A DNA stretch of 64,000 nucleotides, from the NCBI GenBank assembly GCA_014238335.1, contig JABABI010000020.1:1-64000 (forward strand), in the 5' to 3' direction. Below are positions 28,374 through 37,811 of the stretch, in pieces; the first letter of the stretch is position 1; every line of letters starts with the position of its first letter. Position numbers and translations under genes: made by a program. The notes below the pieces were generated by a model. That model ran no database searches. It saw only the letters and a list, made by a program, of their open reading frames with translations, and was not told the origin of the DNA. Origin of the DNA: Fuerstiella sp. (GTDB taxonomy: Bacteria; Planctomycetota; Planctomycetia; Planctomycetales; Planctomycetaceae).

Positions 28374-29615
28374 CTACTTTGCGGCTCGAACGTCAATGCA
28401 CACGATCTCCCGGTCATCACGCAGATATAGACGTCCGTTGGAAATCACCGGGGCCTGGCGAGTCATCCCCAACACGGATGCTCTTGCAGTTTCTGTAAAT
28501 CCTGACGTCGACGCTTCGACGATCACCAGCTCACCCTTCATCGTGCTGATAAACAACTTGCCATCGGCCAGTGTCAGGTTGGATTTTCCGAACCGCGTTT
28601 TGGCCCAGACTTGTTCGCCGTCGGCCACTCGAACACAGACCAGATTGGTAATCGGCCCGGCGCTGCCGATGTTGTCCAGTGCAAACAGATGACCGTCAGC
28701 CAGTGCCGGTGTTTGCCATTCCGCTCGCAGCACGCTGTTTTTTCCAAGTGACGACCATGACGATGTTGCACGAAACGCGTTGCCGTCTTTTGAAATCTTC
28801 AGGATTGTTGAGCCGTGGTTTTCCGCTGCAGAGATCAGGACGGAAGTGTCATCGATCAAAAGCGGAGTGGCCGTGTTGCAGTCATAGTCCGTCACATAAG
28901 CATAACGCCACAGTTGCTCGCCGTTGACTGGATCGATGCCCAGCACTGCCGCGCCGACAAATGCGACAATCTGCTTCTTTCCGGCCAGCGTCAACAGGGC
29001 AGGAGACGAATACCCGCTGTTGCCCTGTCCGGCCGTCCAGTTCGTTTGTCCTGTCTTCAGATTAAAACCCACCACCGCAGCGTTTGGCGCGCCGACCTGT
29101 ACGACGACGCTGTTGCCGGCAATCAGGGGAGAAGACGCAATGCCATATTCGGCAGGTCGCCCCTTTTGTTCCTTCGGTGTATTGGCCGACCAGACGATGT
29201 CTCCCGATGCCGCGTTTAAGGCCGTCAGAATTCCTTCGCCGGTATACGAATAGACAAGGCCGTTGTGCACAGTTGGGGTTGCACGGGGACCGTTGCCCAT
29301 GGCGTTCTTGTACGCCGGAGCCACCGCCGTGGCCCACTTCGTTCTGCCGGACGTCGCGTCCAGTGCCACTACGAACTGCTTGTCGATGTCCTGATACATG
29401 GTGAACGCCACGCCATCGTGTATGGCAAGACTGGACATGCCGACGCCCAGTGGCACTCGCCACGCGATGACCGGACCTGACGCCGGAAAACTGTCGGCCA
29501 GCCCGGTTTCGTCCGAGACCCCGGTGCGATGCGGACCCAGAAACTGCGGCCAGTCTCCCGCCGGGGTGGTGACCGAAAGGGTTATGACAGCGGCAGGAAG
29601 AAGCAGGAAACGCAT
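28374..29615 (-). CDS. Exported PQQ-binding-like beta-propeller protein
   Basis: A 413-residue protein with signal peptide (residues 1-19) and mature start 'GDWPQFLGPHRTGVSDETG', the typical opening of planctomycete outer-membrane PQQ-like propellers. Blades carry the tryptophan-docking pattern 'ALDATSGRTKWATAV', 'ALNAASGDIVWSANT' and 'GIDPVNGEQLWRYAY', which defines the fold. Catalytic residues of quinoprotein dehydrogenases are not evident, so it is more likely a binding or scaffold protein in the periplasm. It stands ahead of nothing on the same strand; its upstream neighbour in transcription order is the sugar isomerase. Confidence 0.82.
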   Translation of the reverse strand: MRFLLLPAAVITLSVTTPAGDWPQFLGPHRTGVSDETGLADSFPASGPVIAWRVPLGVGMSSLAIHDGVAFTMYQDIDKQFVVALDATSGRTKWATAVAPAYKNAMGNGPRATPTVHNGLVYSYTGEGILTALNAASGDIVWSANTPKEQKGRPAEYGIASSPLIAGNSVVVQVGAPNAAVVGFNLKTGQTNWTAGQGNSGYSSPALLTLAGKKQIVAFVGAAVLGIDPVNGEQLWRYAYVTDYDCNTATPLLIDDTSVLISAAENHGSTILKISKDGNAFRATSSWSSLGKNSVLRAEWQTPALADGHLFALDNIGSAGPITNLVCVRVADGEQVWAKTRFGKSNLTLADGKLFISTMKGELVIVEASTSGFTETARASVLGMTRQAPVISNGRLYLRDDREIVCIDVRAAK

Positions 29616-29719
29616 CGCGGCGGTACTCCGGAAGAACTATGGAATATTGGGAACCTGACCAGTGAACAGAAGTGCACACTGGATCACAAACGATAGTTTC
29701 GTGTTTTCCTGCCAGCCTG

Positions 29720-30541
29720 TTAACCCCGTAATCCGGCCTGCTTCATCAATGCGGCGGTTGTGGAGTAGGCTTCCTGTACCCAGGCTTCGATGTTGTCCGG
29801 GTCCGGACTGTATTCCAGTTCAATGGAAACCGCCCCTTCGATCTTCAGTCGTGCAATTTCATTAAGATACGGTGCAAAGTCGACCACGCCGCGTCCCGGC
29901 GGCAGATCGCCGTGAATCTTGCCATCGCAATCAGAAATGTGCACGTGAATGGCTTTGCCGGACAGACGGGCAACTTCTTCCGGTTGCACGCTGGACAGCA
30001 GCAGATGCGAAATGTCGATATTGGCCTTGAATGCCGGGTGATCGACTTCGTCAATGAAACGAACCATGCTGTCGACATCGTTGACAAGCGACAGTTTGAA
30101 TGGTTCCAGTTCCAAGGCAATCTTCAGCCCGAGTCCGTCAGCGTATTCAGCCAGAGTCCGACAGTTGTCAAGGCCCATGGCCCACTGTTCCGCCGGAGGA
30201 ATCACTTCCTGCTGCCAGATATATTCGCCGATCACCAGCAGCAGATTCTCCGCTTCGTATTCGTAGCACAGATCAAGATAGGCTTTGCAGCGGTCTATGT
30301 GAAAACGTTGGACACTCGGGTTGAAGTCGATCAATCCTGCAGCGACGCAGCAAATCGACACAATCGGCAGATCGCAGCGCCGGCATTCGTCACGAATCAG
30401 CCTGCGTTCCCGGGCATCGATGTCCAGCGGGTCGGCAAGAATATCAATGCAGTCGAACCCAATCTGTTTTGTCTTTTGAATGCCCCACGCCGTGCCTCTG
30501 CCAGCCTGAGCCCACGCGCTGTTGATCAATCCAAGTTTCAT
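29720..30541 (-). CDS. Sugar phosphate isomerase/epimerase family protein
   Basis: A 273-residue TIM-barrel protein of the xylose-isomerase-like (AP endonuclease 2-like) superfamily. 'GLKIALELEPFKLSLV' and 'FKANIDISHLLLS' carry conserved Glu and Asp metal ligands, and 'IHVHISDCDGKIHGDLPPGRGVVDF' carries the His ligands. The last strand has 'GAVSIELEYSPDPDNIEAWV' with the usual Glu. Family members isomerise or epimerise sugars or inositols. Its ATG overlaps the stop of the Gfo/Idh/MocA dehydrogenase upstream as ATGA, so the two probably serve one sugar or inositol oxidation route. Substrate unknown. Confidence 0.85.
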   Translation of the reverse strand: MKLGLINSAWAQAGRGTAWGIQKTKQIGFDCIDILADPLDIDARERRLIRDECRRCDLPIVSICCVAAGLIDFNPSVQRFHIDRCKAYLDLCYEYEAENLLLVIGEYIWQQEVIPPAEQWAMGLDNCRTLAEYADGLGLKIALELEPFKLSLVNDVDSMVRFIDEVDHPAFKANIDISHLLLSSVQPEEVARLSGKAIHVHISDCDGKIHGDLPPGRGVVDFAPYLNEIARLKIEGAVSIELEYSPDPDNIEAWVQEAYSTTAALMKQAGLRG

Positions 30542-31572
30542 GACTGCTCCTTGTGATGGTCAATATCTTTCACGTCAACAACCTTCCCGCTTCTGGCGGA
30601 CAGGTCCAATGCGTCGCAGACGAATTGTGTTTTTCGTGACAATCGCAGCCACGGATGGTCCGTCTGGCCACTGCAAACAAGTTCGCAAAAAGCCTCAACC
30701 ATGCACTCTTCCTGCGTTTTGCCGGCAACAACGTGTTCAATGGATTCGCCGTCGCCGTTGTGTGTCCAGAAGCGAGGGCGCTCCGAATTCCATGGACGTG
30801 TGAAATCGTCGCAGACCAGTGATTCTGTGGCCCCCACAACTTCCACCCACCGCCGCGGCACGGCATCGAAGCCGGATTCTATGGTCACCACCTTTCGCTC
30901 AGCGGAATTCTCGCCACCGAACCACAGGAATCCGTTCAGGCGCACATCAACATCGTTGCACCAGTTAGCCCTTGCGTATACCTGCTGCGGCATCTCATCC
31001 AGCAGCCACAGCGAAGCTCCCACACAGTACCAGCCCAGATCCAGCAGTGAACCGCCGCCCAGGTCACGGTGCATGCGGAGGTTTTCCATCGGCATTGTGT
31101 CCCAGCGAAATGTGAACACAGACGTTAGCTGTCGCAGTTCACCCAGCTGACCGCTGTCGACAATTCTCTTGATCGCTGCCGCGCGAGCTGTGTGGTACCA
31201 CATAACTCCGTCCAGCAGCACAACTTCGTGCTTCTGGCAGACGGTAATCATGCTGTCAGTTTCGTCGACGTTCCGTGCCAACGGCTTTTCACAGAGGATA
31301 TGCTTGCCTGCAGCAGCTGCCTTTTCCGTCCACTCCTGATGCAGAGATGGTGGCAGAGGCACGTAAACAGCATCCACATCGGGATCATCAAGTGCCGCTG
31401 CGTAACTGGAATATGTTCGGGGGATACCAAACTCCTGCGCAAACTTCTGTGCCGATTCTTCGTTGCGGCTGGCAATGCCCAGCAACTCGGCGCCTTCTGC
31501 CGACTTAATCTTCGGGGCAACAGTTCGAGCGATTTTCGCCGTACCCAGAATCGCAAACCGAATATTGGTCAT
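30538..31572 (-). CDS. Gfo/Idh/MocA-family oxidoreductase
   Basis: A 344-residue NAD(P)-dependent dehydrogenase. The N-terminal Rossmann fold begins 'IRFAILGTAKIARTVAPKI'; 'DVDAVYVPLPPSLHQEW' and the family-marking 'CEKPLARN' (Lys near residue 98) follow. The C-terminal alpha/beta domain has 'DLGWYCVGASLWLL', where the Asp/His region of related enzymes sits. It oxidises or reduces a sugar-type hydroxyl; substrate not predictable. No signal peptide, so cytoplasmic. It is coupled by an ATGA overlap to the downstream sugar isomerase. Confidence 0.88.
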   Translation of the reverse strand: MTNIRFAILGTAKIARTVAPKIKSAEGAELLGIASRNEESAQKFAQEFGIPRTYSSYAAALDDPDVDAVYVPLPPSLHQEWTEKAAAAGKHILCEKPLARNVDETDSMITVCQKHEVVLLDGVMWYHTARAAAIKRIVDSGQLGELRQLTSVFTFRWDTMPMENLRMHRDLGGGSLLDLGWYCVGASLWLLDEMPQQVYARANWCNDVDVRLNGFLWFGGENSAERKVVTIESGFDAVPRRWVEVVGATESLVCDDFTRPWNSERPRFWTHNGDGESIEHVVAGKTQEECMVEAFCELVCSGQTDHPWLRLSRKTQFVCDALDLSARSGKVVDVKDIDHHKEQS

Positions 31573-31671
31573 GCAGAAGTCCCTTTCCTGATGATGTCCG
31601 CGTTTTGGCGAAGGAGAAACGTTTTCTGTTGGAAGTGGCAGGGACTATAGTGACGCCGATCCCGTCGCCCA

Positions 31672-32718
31672 CTACAAGGTCTCCAACCACGCGGTCAGCA
31701 AAGCGGGGTATGATGCCAGGTCAGCCTTGTGAGACATTTCCGTGACAGTATGAATATATTTAACAGGACACGCGAATGAGACCGTGCGGACACCGCTGCG
31801 ACTTCTTTGAATAACGGCACCGTCCTGACCACCGCGCGGCAGAATTGCGCGCTGGCACTTGATGTCGTGTTTGGCCGCAACCGTTTCGATGTCTTGGATC
31901 AAGCCCAGATCACTGATCATGGACGAATCCATCACGTGCAGGCCGACTCCATCTCCAGGAACGGAGACTCGATCCTCTTCGGGAACCCCAGGTGTCCGAC
32001 AGCACAGAGTCGTATCGCAGGCGATGCCGATGTCCGGGGCAATTCCAAACGCCGCCGGCATCGCGCCACGCAGTCCCACTTCTTCCTGTACTGTCCACGC
32101 CGCATAGATGTCGCAGCTGTGGTGCTGCAGATTTTCAATTGCCCGAATCTGTGCCCAGCAGCCGACCCGGTTGTCCAGGCACTGTGAGACCACGTAATCA
32201 CCAACGTTTCGAAACGGACCGTTCAAAACGACCATATCCCCAATTTGAACTTTGGCAACGACCTCATCAGCGTCAAGACCAAGGTCAACAAAGAAGTCAC
32301 CGATGATCGGAACCTTCTTCTTTTCCTCATCGGTTGCGATATGGATCGGCCGACCGCCAGGATTCATCACGCCCGCAAGGTCTCCGTCCCGAGCACAGAC
32401 ACGAACGCCGCGAGCAAACAGGTTCCGTGTATCGAAACCGCCGACCGGATTGACTCGAAGAAATCCTTTATCGTCAATGTGCCGGACCAGAAATCCTATC
32501 TGATCCATATGTGCCGCCAGCATCACTTTACGGGGGTCGGAAACTTCTGCTCCATTTTCCGGACGGGCGCGACGAAATGCGATCAACGACCCCATCGCGT
32601 CCGTGTGCACTTCGTCGAACAATTCTGCGCTTCGAATATGATCTTCGATCAATTCTCGAATCCGGTCTTCACGACCCGGCACAGAAGGGGTTTGCGTCAG
32701 CGTTTCTAACAGATCCAT
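31672..32718 (-). CDS. M42-family aminopeptidase (glutamyl aminopeptidase/endoglucanase family)
   Basis: A dinuclear metallo-aminopeptidase of about 348 residues, cytoplasmic. Metal and catalytic motifs in order: 'AAHMDQIGFLV' (His ligand), 'LDNRVGCWA' (bridging Asp), 'VQEEVGLRGA' (catalytic and ligand Glu), 'CDTTL' and the C-terminal 'IHTVTEMSHKAD' (His ligand). ATG 32718 starts directly at the family N-terminus 'MDLLETLTQTPSVPG'; an upstream ATG at 32784 would add 22 unlikely residues. M42 enzymes form dodecameric shells that trim peptides. No operon partner is evident. Confidence 0.88.
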   Translation of the reverse strand: MDLLETLTQTPSVPGREDRIRELIEDHIRSAELFDEVHTDAMGSLIAFRRARPENGAEVSDPRKVMLAAHMDQIGFLVRHIDDKGFLRVNPVGGFDTRNLFARGVRVCARDGDLAGVMNPGGRPIHIATDEEKKKVPIIGDFFVDLGLDADEVVAKVQIGDMVVLNGPFRNVGDYVVSQCLDNRVGCWAQIRAIENLQHHSCDIYAAWTVQEEVGLRGAMPAAFGIAPDIGIACDTTLCCRTPGVPEEDRVSVPGDGVGLHVMDSSMISDLGLIQDIETVAAKHDIKCQRAILPRGGQDGAVIQRSRSGVRTVSFACPVKYIHTVTEMSHKADLASYPALLTAWLETL

Positions 32719-32835
32719 CCTGGCATGTTTCTTTCTCGGGAAACCAGCAAACATAAGTGACCAGCGGCCACAGACGACGTCCACAGAATAACGTAAATTT
32801 CAATCGAGAAGAGAGTCAGCCGGTATGGACGTCCA

Positions 32836-33534
32836 TCAACAACTGCGAACTCCCGCCTTGCGGCCGGACGTACGTTTCAGAGTCTTGTTGATGTACGGTG
32901 CGATCTTTGGTGTCTTCGTACTGGTTTCACCATGATCCACCTGCACGTCGCCGATCCGCTCACCGGTTTCAATTGCCTCTTCACTTAACTCGGGCTTGCA
33001 GACCCCGATAGCAATTACGGCCATGACCATCGAGTGGCGTGCTCGGTTGGGAGACCGGTGAATTTCCATTTCCACGTCCTTCAGGATGCGCAGGCATTCC
33101 AGGTCTTCCACCGACTCGGCATCGTCCTCAAGCATACACGCCAGCATTGAGTAGCCCGTGGCCCGCGCAAACTCTGACTTTTGCTTCCGCCATTGCCTCA
33201 TCTTTGACAGACCGGCCGGCGAAAGTGCCACAACTCCGGCCACTTCACCGCCATGCTGTGCGTAGTCCACATCCTTCATCCACTGAGTCGCTACGGTCGG
33301 TGACACTTCGCCCGGATCAGCAATCATCATCGCCAGCGAGCGGGCGTCACTGTTTCCGGTGTCCCACAGCTCCATGGCGAGTTCCTGGTCCACACCCAAC
33401 TTTTTCTTCAGCTTTTTCAGATCGACAGAGCTGACCCCAAAGACATTCTCCCCGGCGCCTTGCTGCTTGTAGATCTCCACGTTTGCAACAGTTCCCGCTG
33501 ATTCCAGAACTGCCATCACCGACTTCAAGTCCAT
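32836..33534 (-). CDS. DNA alkylation repair (AlkD-like HEAT-repeat) protein
   Basis: A 232-residue all-helical protein of the DNA alkylation repair family (COG4912/AlkD-like), in which HEAT-like repeats cradle damaged DNA. Helices such as 'ELAMELWDTGNSDARSLAMMIADP' and 'QWMKDVDYAQHGGEV' match the repeat pattern, with Asp and Trp positions similar to the family. ATG 33534 is chosen because GGGGG lies upstream; an earlier start at 33612 would add an unrelated tail. The C-terminus has a basic segment ('YINKTLKRTSGRKAG'). Whether it keeps glycosylase activity cannot be told from sequence. Confidence 0.72.
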   Translation of the reverse strand: MDLKSVMAVLESAGTVANVEIYKQQGAGENVFGVSSVDLKKLKKKLGVDQELAMELWDTGNSDARSLAMMIADPGEVSPTVATQWMKDVDYAQHGGEVAGVVALSPAGLSKMRQWRKQKSEFARATGYSMLACMLEDDAESVEDLECLRILKDVEMEIHRSPNRARHSMVMAVIAIGVCKPELSEEAIETGERIGDVQVDHGETSTKTPKIAPYINKTLKRTSGRKAGVRSC

Positions 33535-33909
33535 TGTTTTCGTTCCCCCAACCCTTAATCGGCGTATCGCAGCTGTGATTTTCTGATCGAAACCACAGGA
33601 TACCCGCACCATCGGCCGATGTCAGCGACTCACCCCGGATTGCATGAATACTGCCCGATTGACCTGGAACGCCCTTCAGCCCAGCCGGAAAGTGCCACAA
33701 TGACACCCGCAATTAAAACAGGGCGACCGCCTTTTTGGCAGACTCCTGCGACCGCAGTTAAGGCCTCAATAAACTCTCAACATCCTTGATTCATGCCACT
33801 TACATCAAGTCATGTGATTTCGGCATGAATATTGTAGTGTCATGAATTCGAATCCGCGTTCAATCTGAAAGAACACTGGAGCATTCTTTAGCTGAAAGGG
33901 AGACAAAAA
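33535..33909. other. Divergent intergenic region with Hsp20 regulatory signals
   Basis: About 375 bases between the AlkD-like gene and the first Hsp20 gene. It contains the inverted repeat at 33789-33830. No gene is supported. Confidence 0.5.
33789..33830. promoter_or_regulatory. Inverted repeat upstream of hsp20, possible heat-shock control element
   Basis: ATTCATGCC (33789-33797) and GGCATGAAT (33822-33830) are perfect 9-base arms 24 bases apart, about 80 bases before the hsp20 start. The sequence is not the canonical CIRCE element (TTAGCACTC-N9-GAGTGCTAA), although the arm length is the same. Confidence 0.4.
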
Positions 33910-34335
33910 ATGCGATGTCTTTTGCCCCCACTCGCAATCAGCGATCCATCCGCATACCTGCGATATGTGCCTGGCTCGAATTCAAATGCTGAGCGTCGTC
34001 AGGTTCACTCTGTTGCTCCGCTCACGATTCACGAAGATAAAGCATATGTACTCATCGAACTCGATGTCCCCGGCTTCACAATTGAGGATCTCGAGATCAT
34101 TGTCCGAAACAGTGAACTGCTGATCACAGGCGTGCGGGATTTGAAAATCCCATCGGATGCAAACGTATTGCTCAACAATCGCGACAACATTTCCGTCGAA
34201 CGATCTGTGAGACTCGACGATTCTCTTGATCCCGATTCAGTGAACGCCGTTCTGGAGTTCGGCGTCCTGAAGATCGAACTCGGACGCAAGCCGGAGGCAC
34301 AGCCCAAAACGATCCGCATTCGATCCTCGAATTAA
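33910..34335 (+). CDS. Small heat-shock protein Hsp20, copy 1
   Basis: A 141-residue alpha-crystallin-type chaperone that holds unfolding proteins in oligomers. The alpha-crystallin domain spans about residues 35-135, with 'YVLIELDVPGFTIEDLEII' and the C-terminal strand 'FGVLKIELGRK' (matching the G-x-L motif), followed by 'KTIRIRSS', similar to the I-x-I tail. AAAGGGAGA precedes ATG 33910. It is followed by a second Hsp20 gene 95 bases later on the same strand; both likely form one stress-induced unit. The two differ much in sequence, so they are old paralogues rather than a recent duplication. Confidence 0.9.
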   Translation: MRCLLPPLAISDPSAYLRYVPGSNSNAERRQVHSVAPLTIHEDKAYVLIELDVPGFTIEDLEIIVRNSELLITGVRDLKIPSDANVLLNNRDNISVERSVRLDDSLDPDSVNAVLEFGVLKIELGRKPEAQPKTIRIRSSN

Positions 34336-34430
34336 TCCTTGTCGAACGACCGGAAAATGCAGGATGTGCCCCTCAAATTTTTGATTCACGTTACCTGGCT
34401 GAACCAGCACTTTAAGGAAGGACTATCATC

Positions 34431-34865
34431 ATGAACGCAAACTCAACAAACAATCGCTTCTCTTTGTTCGATGAACTGGACCGGGGACTCAATCACCTTG
34501 TGACCGAAGTCCTCAACCAGGATGTTCGCAAAGGTAACGTTCCTTTTCTGACGGTGTTCGAACTCGACAATACCTACGTGGTCGAATGCGACCTTCCCGG
34601 CGTCAAGCTGGAGGATATTAACCTTCTGGTCGAAGACGGTGTTCTCCATCTTTCCGGTGAACGGGCAACACCGGACGCAGACGAAACGCATATCACTCTT
34701 GACGAGCGCACGTACGGAAAGTTTGCCCGAAAACTGAAACTCAGCAAGGATGTCAACGCCGAGGGTGTCGATGCCGAGCTGGGGAATGGCGTCCTGCGAA
34801 TTTCGATTCCAAAGTCGGAGCACATCCTGCCACAGCAGGTGAAGATCCGCAGTTCGAATGGATGA
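34431..34865 (+). CDS. Small heat-shock protein Hsp20, copy 2
   Basis: A 144-residue Hsp20. 'YVVECDLPGVKLEDINLLVEDGVLHLSGER' marks the start of the alpha-crystallin domain and 'GNGVLRISIPK' its end; 'QVKIRSSNG' forms the tail. The N-terminal 'FDELDRGLNHLVTEVL' is a typical helical arm. A strong AAGGAAGGA ribosome site precedes ATG 34431. A clear terminator follows 28 bases after the stop codon, closing the two-gene unit. Confidence 0.92.
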   Translation: MNANSTNNRFSLFDELDRGLNHLVTEVLNQDVRKGNVPFLTVFELDNTYVVECDLPGVKLEDINLLVEDGVLHLSGERATPDADETHITLDERTYGKFARKLKLSKDVNAEGVDAELGNGVLRISIPKSEHILPQQVKIRSSNG

Positions 34866-34892
34866 TGGCGACTCCGGTGACTGCTGAATGAC

Positions 34893-34932
34893 AAGGCCCG
34901 TGCAGAATAATTTCAATTCTGCGCGGGCCTTT
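34893..34932 (+). terminator. Intrinsic terminator after the hsp20 pair
   Basis: AAGGCCCG-T-GCAGAAT pairs with ATTCTGC-G-CGGGCCTT around an 8-base loop; the stem is about 16 bp with one mismatch or wobble and is followed by TTTCG. The stem is long and GC-rich, the T-run short. Confidence 0.8.
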
Positions 34933-35003
34933 CGTTGATGCCGAACTCCGGTCGTGTCAGAGCGCGCGACACGAGGGCCCGCACTCACGCCGCAGGACTA
35001 TGA

Positions 35004-35813
35004 TTATTGCGCAACTGTCGAGGATTCCTGTGCGAAGAGTTTCTTTTGGAACCGCGCCTGCACGATGTCGACCGCAACCAGGACGAACAGGACGAAATAG
35101 AACGTACTTTTTGCCATGGGTTCCACCGCGTGACCAAACAGCGTCAGTTCCGCCAGATGGCCGCCTTCTGCCACGAGCATGATTCCGACGATGAACAGAA
35201 TAAACAGGCCAAGAACTTCGTAGAGACGGTTCTTTCGGAGGAACTCACTGACATGATCAGCCATCCAAATCATCATCACACCACTGAAAATGATGGCAAA
35301 TGACATCACGATCATGTTGGCTGGGGTGATTGTCCTGCCCCCGTCTTCATCAGATGACGACGCCAAAGCAATCGCGCTGAGAATAGAATCGAAACTGAAG
35401 ACAAGGTTCATGATGATGATCCAGAACATTGCACTGACCAACGACCGTTTTCCGCTGTCTCCGGAGTGCTCCAGGTCATCGTTGGCCAGCATGTGAGCGA
35501 TTTCCTTGACGGCCGTATAGATCACGAAGGCACCGCCCATCAGTACGATAAATGAATGTACATTCATACTAAAATCGACAGCGAACGAATTCAGTTCAAA
35601 GAACGGAGCCTCAAACATTTTGATGGCCTCGGTCACGCCAAACAGCAACGCAATCCTAAGCAGAACCGCCAGACCAATCCCCCATTTACGAACGAACGGT
35701 TGCTTTTCTACGGCAACCCGTTTTGATTCGATTGAGATATACAGCAGGTTATCGAATCCCAACACTGCCTGCAGCAGTGTCAGCATCAGCAGGGTCATGA
35801 TGTGCTCAATCAT
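35004..35813 (-). CDS. TerC-family integral membrane protein
   Basis: A 269-residue membrane protein with about seven helices. TerC/LCT-superfamily marks are 'QAVLGFDNLLYISI' in the first helix and 'NLVFSFDSILSAIAL' in a central helix, each with a conserved membrane Asp. TerC relatives are associated with tellurite resistance and, in other bacteria, with manganese export. No ter stress-operon partners are adjacent, so a general metal-handling role is more likely than dedicated tellurite resistance. An inverted repeat lies in its leader. The TerC gene and the hsp20 pair converge on each other. Confidence 0.85.
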   Translation of the reverse strand: MIEHIMTLLMLTLLQAVLGFDNLLYISIESKRVAVEKQPFVRKWGIGLAVLLRIALLFGVTEAIKMFEAPFFELNSFAVDFSMNVHSFIVLMGGAFVIYTAVKEIAHMLANDDLEHSGDSGKRSLVSAMFWIIIMNLVFSFDSILSAIALASSSDEDGGRTITPANMIVMSFAIIFSGVMMIWMADHVSEFLRKNRLYEVLGLFILFIVGIMLVAEGGHLAELTLFGHAVEPMAKSTFYFVLFVLVAVDIVQARFQKKLFAQESSTVAQ

Positions 35814-35879
35814 CGCCCATTCAGTCCTTCATAGAGTTTTCAAGCCCAGCGAAATACGGCCGCTTCGCCACAGACCGCA

Positions 35880-35914
35880 CCTGCACAGTTTCGTTCAATT
35901 CTAACCTGTGCAGG
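35880..35914 (-). promoter_or_regulatory. 9-bp inverted repeat in the terC leader
   Basis: CCTGCACAG and CTGTGCAGG are separated by 17 bases, about 65 bases upstream of the terC start. It could form a leader hairpin. I could not match it to the yybP-ykoY manganese riboswitch that often precedes TerC genes. Confidence 0.3.
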
Positions 35915-36014
35915 ACGTGCTGCGAATAGTGAAGGCTATTTGTATTCTGCGGATAAATCATAACGAGTAGAGCCCCAACGCGCAGTCGGCTGACGGCTTG
36001 ACTTTTGAAGGCCC

Positions 36015-36755
36015 ATTGCTTTGCTCAGATTTCAGAGACATCTATTCGAAGGACTTGCTGAACTTTCCGGCCAGTCAATCATCGGCAACCGGGGTCAATG
36101 CCGTCTACAGTGACAAAGAGGCAAACTCTATGGCATCGAATCCCTGGAGATGACGACGGCGTGCAATTTTTGCCCTCCTGACGAACGACAGCACCCTGTA
36201 TCGAACCTCAAATACAGCCTCATCGAGAAAATCCTGAGTGAATGTACTGAGCACCGGTTAACGAACCGTGTCGCGTTTCACCTGATGGCTGCAGCATTAC
36301 TGCACCCTCACTGTATGGATATTCCGTGTCTGTGCCGGCAATACAAAATGCACACACGTTTGGTCACAAATGGCGCACTCTACAAGGAGGAAAAATATCG
36401 AGAGCTGTTCGGCATTGTCGACACCCTTGATGTCAGCTTTCGCAAGGTGGATGACATGCAGGTGCAGGATGAATCTCGACCAGTCAACGTTCGGCAATTG
36501 TCAGGAGCATGAAAAAGTCTTCTCGATTATTTCCAGTGGCAGTGTGACGTCATGCCGTTGAAATGCACACGGTGAAAACATCATGGGCAATCTCAATGAA
36601 CACTCCCTGGCCGACATCCTGGAAAACGAAGTCTCCCAGACTTTCCGAAACTCTTTTCGGCGGCACTGATGCCCGAGCCAGAAATGCAGAAAACGTATGG
36701 GCCGTGCCACATGGGCGGAAAGCATGGCGTACCAGGCTTTGTTTTTAGTCAATCT
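36015..36755 (+). pseudogene. Radical SAM/SPASM protein pseudogene
   Basis: Fragments of one radical-SAM protein in different frames. Near 36125-36510 one frame reads 'YGIESLEMTTACNFCPPDER' and later 'RQYKMHTRLVTNGALYKEEK'; the cluster motif is CxxC only, with a cysteine-containing step of CxxxCxxC lost. Near 36540-36640 another frame reads 'NAHGENIMGNLNEHSLADIL', typical of the C-terminal SPASM region, right after an in-frame TGA. Most of the middle of the protein is missing. It lies just left of an IS3 remnant. Clearly non-functional. Confidence 0.75.
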
Positions 36756-36788
36756 TCGGTAGCAGCTTAAGGGGCACGCAGCCCTTCA

Positions 36789-37747
36789 CCTTTCCCCCGT
36801 GAACGGTGCCAGCGTATGTAAGAGAATCAGCCCGGGAAAGATTTTTTGATGCCTCAGAAAGGTTACCCGCTTGACCAGATTATTCTGATGCTGCGCCGGG
36901 CCCACGTGGAACTCGGTAAGGGCAGGAAGGTATCCGAGGTTTGCAGGATGTTGGAGATTGCTCAGCAAACTTATTACCGCTGGCGCCAGAAGTACGGCGG
37001 CATAGCTCCGGAAATGGCCAGGACACTAAAAGCTCTTCAGAAAGAAGATACTCAGCTGAAGACACTGGTGGCGGACCAGGATCAGGATCACGTCATCCTG
37101 AAGGAAGCCGCGAAGGGAGACTTCCAGGCCCGAGCGAAGTCGCCGCGCAGTGGACGAGGTACGTCGCAAACTGGGGCCCGATAAGGTTTCACAACGGCGT
37201 GCGTGTCGAGTACATGGCCAATCAAAGACCACACGGCGACCAGCCCAGTCGCGGCGCCCGGCTGATGGACGCAGGTTGCTCAAGGAGATGTGAAGCATTG
37301 CCTGGCGTCGCCATCGGTTCGGCAGTCCGCGGGTGTATCGCGAGTTGCAAGCCGGTGGTTGGCACGTGAATCACAAGCGAATCGAGCGACTTTGGAGGGA
37401 AGAAAACGGCAAGTGTCCAAAACACAGCACCGTCGTAGACGGTCACCTCGTGGCGGCAGCGAAACCAGTTGCGTCCGCCGACGTGCCCAACACAAGGATC
37501 ACGTTTGGTCGTACGATTTCGTGAGGAATGACTCAATGGTGCGTTGTTCCTGAGTTTGGCGGAAGTTCGTTGGCGGCTTGACTGCAACCACCATAGACTT
37601 CACGGTTCGATAGACTACCAGACCCCTGCGGCATTTTCCGCAGGGTGTTCTTCTTCCGATCGGCCTAAAGCCTCACTGCAGAAGAACACCGGCCCCATGA
37701 ATCCCCCCGATTCTCTCACTTGGATTGGTACTAAAAGCGGGGTAAGG
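36789..37747 (+). mobile_element. IS3-family insertion sequence remnant
   Basis: OrfA reads from ATG 36849 ('MPQKGYPLDQIILMLRRAH', 'RMLEIAQQTYYRWRQKYGG'), an IS3-type helix-turn-helix protein. OrfB follows in other frames: 'RRAVDEVRRKLGPDKVSQRR' about 37140-37200, an in-frame TGA near 37290, then 'FGSPRVYRELQAGGWHVNHK' and 'RIERLWREENGK'. The DDE core is mostly deleted; only the end, 'NHHRLHGSIDYQTPAAFSAG' near 37590-37650, remains. Imperfect terminal repeats seem to lie at 36789 (CCTTTCCCCCGTG) and 37747 (reverse complement CCTTACCCCGC). At 959 bp it is shorter than the usual 1.2 kb or more. Ends are approximate. Confidence 0.8.
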
Positions 37748-37811
37748 TCAGCCAACGACAGCACGCGCTCCACATGGTATTTCCAGTCTTGTGGCGTTAT
37801 GGAAAGCTGGG

